A stretch of 64,000 bases of DNA from the NCBI RefSeq assembly GCF_001679645.1, contig NZ_LRUN01000022.1, positions 62,001-126,000 on the forward strand, in the 5' to 3' direction. Shown here piece by piece: positions 48,067 to 55,673 of this stretch (its first letter is position 1; every line of letters begins with the position of its first letter). Below the pieces are notes generated by a model. The model was given only the letters and a program-made list of their open reading frames with translations, was not told where the DNA came from and searched no databases. This stretch comes from Pseudomonas bananamidigenes (GTDB taxonomy: Bacteria > Pseudomonadota > Gammaproteobacteria > Pseudomonadales > Pseudomonadaceae). The position numbers and the translations under genes are program-made.

Positions 48067-49177
48067 CGACGTTCTCCCACGCCGCCGCGCAGCGATTGCG
48101 CCCGTCGCGCTTGGCCCGGTACAGCGCCTGATCGGCTCGCTGCAAGGCATCGTCCAGATCATCGCCCAGTTCCAGCAGGGTCATGCCGGCGGAAAGGCTC
48201 AGGTTTTTCACGTTCAGGCCCACCAGTTCGACGTCGGTGAAAGCAATGCGCAACCGTTCGCAGCAAGCGGTCAGGCGCTCGGCGTTGCAATCGGGCAGCA
48301 GCACCACGAATTCCTCACCACCATAACGCGCCAGCACGTCGCCGTCGCGCAGACAGGCACCGGCCACGCCGGCAAATGCCTGCAGCACCTGATCGCCGGC
48401 GGCATGGCCGTGCAGGTCGTTGATGCGTTTGAAATGGTCGAGGTCGATCAGCGCCAGACCATGCACCACATCGGCCTCCATCGCATTCAGCTCGCGGGTG
48501 GCCAGACGCAGAAAGTGCCGGCGGTTGAACAGCCCGGTCAGCTCGTCAGTGGCCACCAGATCCTCGAGCTGACGCATCATCCCGCGCAAGGTGTCCTGAT
48601 GCGCCTGCAAGGCAAAGCGGCGCTGGCGCATGCGTTGCCGTGAGGTCTGGACGAAGCGTGCATAGATCACCAGCCAGGCCAGCACGATCAGCAGGATGCA
48701 GGCCTGCAACGCGGACAGCGCCGGGTCGTGCAGCCGCAAGTGGTAACCGTCCCACAGCGTGATCGCGCAGAAACTGAAGAACACCAGCATCGCGCAGCGC
48801 ACGAAGGCCCGCCGTGACAGATGAAACAGGCCGAACAGCAGGATCAGCACATAGAAGACCAGGAACTCGCCCCGGGCTTCCTCCAGATGGGCGATCAACC
48901 ACGTCTGCCAGCCAAGGCCGAGCAGCACTTGCGCCTCGGTCAGGCTGGGGTCGGGGAACCGCAGGTTGCGCCCGGAAAGGAAGATGGCGAACAGCACCGC
49001 CTGGCTGATCACCACCAGCGCGCTGCCGACGGCGACGCCGGCCAGCGAATCTTCATAGTGACCGGTGAAATACGCCAGCCACAGCAGCAGCAAGGCCAAT
49101 CCATAGGTGGCTGCAGCGAGGGCGAAGCGTTTGAGCAAAAGACGTTGAATGGCGTTATGGGTCAATCGTTGACTCAC
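48059..49177 (-). CDS. Membrane diguanylate cyclase (GGDEF)
   Basis: A 372-aa diguanylate cyclase, making c-di-GMP from two GTP. About six TM helices occupy residues 15-185 (e.g. FALAAATYGLALLLLWLAYF, LALIDLDHF begins the catalytic part). The GGDEF domain spans about 205-370: VATDELTGLFNRRHFLR, LALIDLDHFKRINDLHGHAAG and LARYGGEEFVVLLPDC. GGEEF is an active variant, and RDGD five residues before it is an allosteric I-site. A coiled coil precedes it. The product may act on the PilZ gene nearby. It leads the ferredoxin-reductase gene by an 8-base overlap. Confidence 0.92.
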   Translation of the reverse strand: MSQRLTHNAIQRLLLKRFALAAATYGLALLLLWLAYFTGHYEDSLAGVAVGSALVVISQAVLFAIFLSGRNLRFPDPSLTEAQVLLGLGWQTWLIAHLEEARGEFLVFYVLILLFGLFHLSRRAFVRCAMLVFFSFCAITLWDGYHLRLHDPALSALQACILLIVLAWLVIYARFVQTSRQRMRQRRFALQAHQDTLRGMMRQLEDLVATDELTGLFNRRHFLRLATRELNAMEADVVHGLALIDLDHFKRINDLHGHAAGDQVLQAFAGVAGACLRDGDVLARYGGEEFVVLLPDCNAERLTACCERLRIAFTDVELVGLNVKNLSLSAGMTLLELGDDLDDALQRADQALYRAKRDGRNRCAAAWENVDA

Positions 49178-49339
49178 CGTGCGATAAAAGGCTGACCGAG
49201 TGTCCTACTCTACAGACCGGCTGCCACTTTAGAGGGCCAGTCGATAAATGACCATTGATTTTCGGGCCGGGTATTTGGCGTCAAAAACCTGCAGCCATGC
49301 GACCAACGAATGACTCCCGGCAGATGTGCCCGCCACCGA

Positions 49340-49365
49340 GGCGCGGTATACTGCCGCGCCTTTTT
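49340..49365 (+). terminator. Hairpin with T-run in the fumarase leader
   Basis: GGCGCGG (49340-49346), loop TATACTG, CCGCGCC (49354-49360), then TTTTT. It is a textbook terminator shape on the plus strand, but there is no plus-strand gene upstream to end. The 356-base gap 49178-49533 otherwise shows a second hairpin GGCCC/GGGCC near 49394-49406 and short CAAGC-type repeats around 49410-49440. The hairpin loop TATACT also looks like a -10 hexamer. Confidence 0.45.
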
Positions 49366-49533
49366 AGCGTCGCGCCAGCAGCCAGGCGTGCCCGGCCCAA
49401 AGGGCCAGCTTCAAGCCGCCAGCATCAAGCCTCAAGTTCAGGCAGTCCGCGTACTGTCCTTGTCTTGCCGCTCGAAGCCCGGAACTCGAAGCTGCCCTAT
49501 TAAATGTTCCCGTCTTTTAGAGGAGCGCGACTC

Positions 49534-51057
49534 ATGACCGTGATCAAGCAAGACGACCTGATTCAGAGCGTTGCCGACGCCCTGCAGTTCATTTCCTACT
49601 ATCACCCCGTGGACTTCATCCAGGCGATGCACGAAGCCTACCTGCGCGAAGAATCGCCAGCGGCCCGTGACTCGATGGCGCAGATCCTGATCAACTCGCG
49701 CATGTGCGCCACCGGCCATCGGCCGATCTGCCAGGACACCGGCATCGTGACCGTGTTCGTGCGTGTGGGCATGGACGTGCGTTGGGATGGCGCGACCATG
49801 AGCCTGGACGACATGATCAACGAAGGCGTGCGCCGCGCCTACAACCTGCCGGAAAACGTCCTGCGCGCCTCCATCCTGGCCGACCCGGCCGGTGCGCGTA
49901 AGAACACCAAGGACAACACCCCGGCGGTCATCCACTACTCCATCGTCCCGGGGAACACCGTGGAAGTGGACGTGGCGGCCAAGGGCGGCGGCTCCGAGAA
50001 CAAGTCGAAAATGGCCATGCTCAACCCGTCCGACTCGATCGTCGACTGGGTCCTGAAGACCGTGCCGACCATGGGCGCCGGCTGGTGCCCGCCGGGCATG
50101 CTGGGTATCGGCATCGGCGGCACCGCCGAGAAAGCCGCGGTGATGGCCAAGGAAGTGTTGATGGAATCCATCGACATTCACGAGCTGAAAGCCCGTGGCC
50201 CGCAGAACCGCATCGAAGAAATGCGTCTGGAGCTGTTCGAGAAGGTCAACCAGTTGGGCATCGGCGCCCAGGGCCTCGGTGGCCTGACCACCGTGCTCGA
50301 CGTGAAGATCATGGATTACCCGACCCACGCCGCCTCCCTGCCGGTGTGCATGATCCCGAACTGCGCCGCTACCCGTCACGCCCACTTCGTGCTCGACGGT
50401 TCCGGCCCGGCCTCGCTGGAAGCGCCGCCGCTGGACGCCTACCCGGAAATCGTCTGGGAAGCCGGCCCGTCGGCCCGTCGCGTCAACCTCGACACCCTGA
50501 CCCCGGAAGACGTGCAGAGCTGGAAGCCGGGCGAAACCGTGCTGCTCAACGGCAAGATGCTCACCGGTCGCGACGCCGCGCACAAGCGCATGGTCGAGAT
50601 GCTGAACAAGGGCGAGACCCTGCCGGTGGACCTGAAAGGTCGCTTCATCTACTACGTCGGCCCGGTCGATCCGGTCGGCGACGAAGTGGTTGGCCCGGCT
50701 GGCCCGACCACTGCCACGCGGATGGACAAGTTCACCCGTCAGATCCTCGAGCAGACCGGCCTTTTGGGCATGATCGGCAAGTCCGAGCGCGGCCCGGCCG
50801 CCATCGACGCGATCAAGGACAGCAAGGCCGTGTACCTGATGGCCGTCGGCGGTGCCGCTTATCTGGTGGCGCAGGCGATCAAGAAGTCCAAGGTGCTGGC
50901 GTTCGCCGAGTTGGGCATGGAAGCGATCTACGAGTTCGAGGTCAAGGACATGCCGGTCACCGTCGCGGTGGACAGCAAAGGTGAATCGGTGCACATCACC
51001 GGCCCTGCGATCTGGCAACAGAAGATCAGCGAAAGCCTGGCGGTGGAAGTGCAGTAA
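49534..51057 (+). CDS. fumA: Class I fumarate hydratase (4Fe-4S)
   Basis: A 507-aa class I fumarase, converting fumarate to malate in the TCA cycle. The start MTVIKQDDLIQSVADALQF at 49534 has AGGAG 9 bases upstream. The N-terminal fumerase domain has MCATGHRPICQDTGIVTVF, with the first cluster Cys in CQDTG, and later AGWCPPGMLGIGIGGTAEKA (second Cys) and CMIPNCAATRH (third Cys), which ligate the [4Fe-4S] cluster. The C-terminal fumerase_C domain runs from about residue 300 (GETVLLNGKMLTGRDAAHKR). Oxygen-sensitive forms like this are often accompanied by a stable FumC; none is in the window. Confidence 0.95.
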   Translation: MTVIKQDDLIQSVADALQFISYYHPVDFIQAMHEAYLREESPAARDSMAQILINSRMCATGHRPICQDTGIVTVFVRVGMDVRWDGATMSLDDMINEGVRRAYNLPENVLRASILADPAGARKNTKDNTPAVIHYSIVPGNTVEVDVAAKGGGSENKSKMAMLNPSDSIVDWVLKTVPTMGAGWCPPGMLGIGIGGTAEKAAVMAKEVLMESIDIHELKARGPQNRIEEMRLELFEKVNQLGIGAQGLGGLTTVLDVKIMDYPTHAASLPVCMIPNCAATRHAHFVLDGSGPASLEAPPLDAYPEIVWEAGPSARRVNLDTLTPEDVQSWKPGETVLLNGKMLTGRDAAHKRMVEMLNKGETLPVDLKGRFIYYVGPVDPVGDEVVGPAGPTTATRMDKFTRQILEQTGLLGMIGKSERGPAAIDAIKDSKAVYLMAVGGAAYLVAQAIKKSKVLAFAELGMEAIYEFEVKDMPVTVAVDSKGESVHITGPAIWQQKISESLAVEVQ

Positions 51058-51082
51058 GCGCTTCAGCGGTCTGTAGAAAACC

Positions 51083-51113
51083 GGGCGGTCAGCGATGACC
51101 GCCCGTTTTTTTT
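51083..51113 (+). terminator. Rho-independent terminator after fumA
   Basis: GGGCGGTCA (51083-51091), loop GCGA, TGACCGCCC (51096-51104), then a run of eight T. It is a strong terminator 25 bases after the fumA stop, and separates fumA from the Tc genes that follow. Confidence 0.93.
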
Positions 51114-51130
51114 CGCCTGCCGTCAGTCGG

Positions 51131-51179
51131 CACCTGTCAGATCTGACAGGTGCCTGCCCCACCACCGCTCTGCTAGCGT
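51131..51179 (+). promoter_or_regulatory. Operator-like palindrome and likely promoter of the TcB-TcC unit (site A)
   Basis: The arms from 51131 to 51152 form a perfect 11-bp-arm palindrome with core CTGTCAGATCTGACAG (51134-51149). 24 bases beyond the core lies TGC-TAGCGT (51171-51179), an extended -10-like element; no good -35 hexamer precedes it, so an activator bound at the palindrome could replace it. The TcB ATG is at 51210. The same core is upstream of the TcA-side genes (39337 and 42634). Confidence 0.65.
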
Positions 51180-51209
51180 GACGACTCGACATCTTCAGGT
51201 TGAGTTGCC

Positions 51210-54200
51210 ATGGCCCTTGATGCAGATGCGCTCGTCACGCCTCCCTCGATTGCAAAGACAGCGTCCATTGCAACGAATGGGCGCAGTTGGGGTGAGATCG
51301 GTGCGACCGGGCAGCGCTCTTACGCCTTGTCGCTGCCAACACTGACCGCCTCCGGCCGGACGCTGGTTCCCGAGCTGCAACTGGTTTATGACGGCAACGG
51401 GGGCAACGGCAAGTGCGGCCTCGGCTGGGATCTGCCGACCTCTGCCATCTCGCGCAAGACCAGCAAAGGCGTGCCGCACAACCTGCCAACGGACGCCATG
51501 CTGGCTGACGGCGTCGAACTGCGGCCCGAACTGACGACGCGCGGCATGATCAAGACCGCGACGCGTACGCACAGTAAAGGCGAGAGCGCCAAAACCTATT
51601 CCGTGGTGCGCTACATTCCGCGCCTGGAAACGACTTTCACCCGTTACGAGCTCTGGACCCCCACCGGTGGCGGTCACCCGTTCTGGATGGTGTCTGGAGC
51701 AGACGGCACTCTGTATTGCTATGGCTACACCCTGGATGCCTGCATCCATGATCCGGCGGACCCGACCCTTGTCGCAGTGTGGTTGCTGGTGGAAGTCAGG
51801 AACCCTGTGGGCGAAAACATCTTTTATCAGTACAAGGCGGACGACAAAGTCACTGACGCCCGTTTTGACTACAGTGCCCAGCGCTACCTGCGGCAGGTCT
51901 GTTATTGCAACAAGACCGCCAGCGCTGATCTGTGTTGCCTTGATATCGCGCAACCTGAATTACTCGACTGGCTGTTCCGACTGATCGTTGACTACGGCGA
52001 ACGCGTCGCCGGATATGACGATGTTCCACCGTATGCCGCCAATGAGGATGACTGGACGGTGCGTTCCGACCCGTTTCGCAATCATCGTTACGGCTTTGAA
52101 GTCGGCACCCGGCGCCTGTGCCGACAATTCCTGCTGTTCAATGCCATCAGCTCTGCTCCGGTGCTGGTCAATCGCCTGTTGCTGGAGCACGAACCCACAG
52201 CGCACCGGTACAACCACCTGAAAGCCGCGCATTACATGAGTTATGACGCTACAGGTCGCGTCAAACACCTGCCGCCGCTGGAATATTTTTATGAAGCGCT
52301 GACACTCGATACCCTCCCCAAACCCTTCCTGCAACTCGACCACATGCCCGGCCTCAACGACGGCCAGCCCTACCATTGCGTCGATCTTTACGGCGAAGGC
52401 GTGCCGGGATTTCTCTGCCAGTACGACGGCGCCTGGTACTATCGCGAACCCTTGCGCGGCGAGCCCGGCACGGACGAAATCGTTTACGGGCCCTGGACAC
52501 TGCTGCCGCTGATTCCGAACGCCGACAGCAACAAAGCGGTGGTGCAGATCCTCGCCGACCTCACGGGTGACGGCCGCCTCGACTGGGTCGTCGCCCGGCC
52601 CGGCGGCAGCGGTTATTACACGCTCGATCCGGACGGCACCTGGTCGTTGTTCAAACCGTTCAGCCAGTTCCCTGTGGAGTTTTTCCATCAACTGGCGCAA
52701 CTGGGCGATCTGAGCGGCGACGGTCTGGACTCCATGGCCCTGATCGGCCCGAACAGCGTCCGGGTGTACGCCAATGTGCGGGAAAAAGGCTTCGCGCCCG
52801 GCAAGGATGTACCGCACACTCCGGACCGACTGCCGCTGTTCAGCGACGCCCGCACCGAACTGGTGATGTTCGGCAACCTGCACGCCAGTGACCTCCCGGG
52901 TCTGTGCCGGGTTCGTCACGACCGGATCGAAACCTGGGCCAATCTGGGCCATGGCAGATTCGGCAAGGCGGTTGCAATCAGCGACTTTCCCTTCGAATAC
53001 CCGGGCTTCGATGCCGACCGGATTCGCTTTGCCGATCTCGACGGTTCCGGTGCACCGGCGTTGATCCGTCTGTGTTCCGATCACTTCGAGATCTACTGGA
53101 ATCACGGGGGCAATACTTTTGAGCAAGACCCGCTCATCGTTGCCTGGCCTGACGGTATTCACTACGACAACCTCTGTCAGGTGACCTTTGCCGACCTGCA
53201 GGGTATTGGCTGCGCCAGCCTGCTGTTCATCAGACCCCACATGACGCCGCAGCATTGGGTGTATCACTTCGTCAGTGAACGGCCCTACCTGCTCACCGGC
53301 TGCAACAACAACATGGGCTACGGCGCCACGCTGAAACATCGCAGCAGTGCGCAGTTCTGGCTGGACGAGAAACGTCTTGAACTGATGGCACGCCGGCGTC
53401 CGGTCTGCCTTCTGCCCTTTCCTCAGATGGTGCTTCACGGGTTGCGTCAGGACGATGAAATCACCGGCAACTGCCTGATGCAGTTCCACGAATATTTCGG
53501 GGGTTACTACGACCGTTTCGAACGTGAGTTTCGCGGTTTCGGCAAGATTTGCCAGACCGACAGTGAACTGGAACCGGGCCAGGCGGAAAGCGGCCATACG
53601 GCGCCGATGCGCACGACGCACTGGTTTCACACCGGCACTCGCATCGATCCGGACTTGAAAGACATCTGCGAACTCGACGATGAAGTCGCGCCACTGGGGC
53701 CTACCGTCATTTCAACGTTTGACGCCAGGCACCGCAAGGACCGCATAAACAGACGCCGCGACACCGATGACGATCGTGAAATGGCTTATGCCCTGGCCGG
53801 TCGCCTGCTGCGCACCGAGGTCTGTCAGGCGGATGATCCCGCCCCGGCACGCCTGTTTTCCCTGAGCGAATTTCGCTATCGGGTGCGCGTGGTGAACGAC
53901 AGTCCGTCCAGTCTGCTGGTGCTCGAACAGGAAAAGCGCAGCCATCAATACGAACGCTTCATGGACGACCCGAACTGTCAGCACAGCGTCAATCTGGCGT
54001 GGGACGCGTACGGTCATTTGTCTCATGGTTTCACGGTCTACTGTGCTCGTCGCCGCACCGAAACGGACAAATCGCCCTTTGATCGAGAGGATCAACGGCG
54101 AGCCTGGGAGGACAGCCACGATGAGCAGCAGCAGTCCTTTTATCTGACCGAAACCCTTGCCGCTTTCACTCACCTGACCACTGACGGCCACTGGCTGCTC

Positions 54201-55673
54201 GGCCTGCCCTGGCGTCAGCGCGGCAACGCGCTGATATTGCCCAAGGGGGCATTGCCGGGCGGGCTGCAAGTAAAAGACATCAGTTTCGAAAACTTCGACC
54301 GGTACAAGGACAGCGCCGAGTGGACAGCCGCCCGGGAACTGACCTCGCTCACGCAGCACACGTATCTGGAGGACGACGGCCATATCCTCTATCCGCCACG
54401 ACAAGGGCCGACCGAGCAGGCCGTGTTCGACAGGAAAGCCCTGGCGGCGTACGACGATGTGCCGATCGTCATCCGGGACGAGCTGACAAAAATCGGTTAC
54501 GAACCCATGAACCTGTTTTTTCCGCCGGACACGGATGAAGATCAGCGGAAAAACCTGTGGTCGGCAAAAAGCGGCTTTTTCACCTATGCCGATGCCAGCG
54601 GTTTTTACCATGTCACCGACGTGCAGCAGACCGCCAGCCATGGCGTGACACACATCACCTGGGACGCAGACCATCTGCTGAGCATTGCCATCACCCTGCC
54701 GGACGGCTGCGTGACGTCCGTGAACCACGACACGCACACCCTGCTGCCGCAAAGCATCACGGACCCCAACGAGAACATTCAGGAAGTGTTGTACGAACCG
54801 GGCGGCCAGCCGATTGCCCACAGTTTTCATGGCACCGAAGAGGGACTGCCAGCCGGTTTCGAACCCTTGTCCGCTTACCCGCCGCAGCCTGACCTGAGCG
54901 TCGAATACGCCCTGGCCCATCCGAAAACCGTACTGGCATCCGCTGCCAGCGCGGTGCGCACCGAGCTGTTCAGCTGGATGCCGTTACTCCCGCGCAACGC
55001 GGTGCTGCGCGAAAGAAAGCAATGGATCGCCGATGGCCTGATCCTGCCCGACGGCCACATCCGCGCCTGCGCGCTGCGCTGGCTGAACCGGAAAAAAACC
55101 ACGGCCAGTGAACAGAAACTGCTCGATCTCATCCATTCAGCCCTCAGGCAACCGGTACACAGTCTCAACCTGGTCGCCGACCGCTACCACACCGATCCGC
55201 TGCAACAGATTCAGATGACCATCCGCTACGTGGACGGCTTTGGTCGCGAGTTGCAAAGCAAACAACTCGTCCCGCCGGGCGATGCCTTTGTCGCCACGCC
55301 CGAGGACGGCCTCGCGACCGGCGCCGATGGCAGGCCGATTGAACTGCCAGCCCTTCAGCGCTGGCGGGTGCAGAGTCGTGTTGAATACAACCACAAGGGC
55401 GAAACCATCCGGGTTTACCGGCCCTATTTCCTCAACACTCCTCGCTGCATCAATGACAGCACGATGCGCGAGCACGGCTATCACGACCGGATGTTCTACG
55501 ACGCCCCGGGTCGGCAGATCCGGACGATCAATGCCCTCGGCCATCTGGCGTTCGACATTCTGCATCCATGGTTCAAGCTCAGTTATGACTACAACGACAC
55601 GGAAGAACCGCCACTGGCCAGGCCTGCGAAAAGACCGGCGCCTGCAAAACCCGCAAAACGAACCAAATCATGA
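51210..55673 (+). CDS. Tc toxin TcB subunit (SpvB/TcdB-like)
   Basis: A 1487-aa TcB protein. The N-terminal SpvB-type domain (about 1-330) has ERSWGEIGATGQRSYALSLP-like sequence and VPELQLVYDGNGGNGKCGLG with GWDLPTSAISR. The middle region (about 420-560) has VCBS/FG-GAP beta-propeller repeats (LADLTGDGRLDWVVARPGGS, LGDLSGDGLDSMALIGPNS). The C-terminal half contains the TcdB middle domains with RHS-like repeats, ending in a Lys/Pro-rich tail. With TcC it forms the hollow shell that encloses the toxic domain and docks on the TcA pentamer. Length is typical (about 1480). Its stop overlaps the TcC ATG (ATGA). Confidence 0.92.
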   Translation: MALDADALVTPPSIAKTASIATNGRSWGEIGATGQRSYALSLPTLTASGRTLVPELQLVYDGNGGNGKCGLGWDLPTSAISRKTSKGVPHNLPTDAMLADGVELRPELTTRGMIKTATRTHSKGESAKTYSVVRYIPRLETTFTRYELWTPTGGGHPFWMVSGADGTLYCYGYTLDACIHDPADPTLVAVWLLVEVRNPVGENIFYQYKADDKVTDARFDYSAQRYLRQVCYCNKTASADLCCLDIAQPELLDWLFRLIVDYGERVAGYDDVPPYAANEDDWTVRSDPFRNHRYGFEVGTRRLCRQFLLFNAISSAPVLVNRLLLEHEPTAHRYNHLKAAHYMSYDATGRVKHLPPLEYFYEALTLDTLPKPFLQLDHMPGLNDGQPYHCVDLYGEGVPGFLCQYDGAWYYREPLRGEPGTDEIVYGPWTLLPLIPNADSNKAVVQILADLTGDGRLDWVVARPGGSGYYTLDPDGTWSLFKPFSQFPVEFFHQLAQLGDLSGDGLDSMALIGPNSVRVYANVREKGFAPGKDVPHTPDRLPLFSDARTELVMFGNLHASDLPGLCRVRHDRIETWANLGHGRFGKAVAISDFPFEYPGFDADRIRFADLDGSGAPALIRLCSDHFEIYWNHGGNTFEQDPLIVAWPDGIHYDNLCQVTFADLQGIGCASLLFIRPHMTPQHWVYHFVSERPYLLTGCNNNMGYGATLKHRSSAQFWLDEKRLELMARRRPVCLLPFPQMVLHGLRQDDEITGNCLMQFHEYFGGYYDRFEREFRGFGKICQTDSELEPGQAESGHTAPMRTTHWFHTGTRIDPDLKDICELDDEVAPLGPTVISTFDARHRKDRINRRRDTDDDREMAYALAGRLLRTEVCQADDPAPARLFSLSEFRYRVRVVNDSPSSLLVLEQEKRSHQYERFMDDPNCQHSVNLAWDAYGHLSHGFTVYCARRRTETDKSPFDREDQRRAWEDSHDEQQQSFYLTETLAAFTHLTTDGHWLLGLPWRQRGNALILPKGALPGGLQVKDISFENFDRYKDSAEWTAARELTSLTQHTYLEDDGHILYPPRQGPTEQAVFDRKALAAYDDVPIVIRDELTKIGYEPMNLFFPPDTDEDQRKNLWSAKSGFFTYADASGFYHVTDVQQTASHGVTHITWDADHLLSIAITLPDGCVTSVNHDTHTLLPQSITDPNENIQEVLYEPGGQPIAHSFHGTEEGLPAGFEPLSAYPPQPDLSVEYALAHPKTVLASAASAVRTELFSWMPLLPRNAVLRERKQWIADGLILPDGHIRACALRWLNRKKTTASEQKLLDLIHSALRQPVHSLNLVADRYHTDPLQQIQMTIRYVDGFGRELQSKQLVPPGDAFVATPEDGLATGADGRPIELPALQRWRVQSRVEYNHKGETIRVYRPYFLNTPRCINDSTMREHGYHDRMFYDAPGRQIRTINALGHLAFDILHPWFKLSYDYNDTEEPPLARPAKRPAPAKPAKRTKS

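Noticed and set aside
51960..53630. 556-codon open frame antisense to TcB
   Set aside because: Shadow of a strong coding frame with the SpvB/TcdB motifs.
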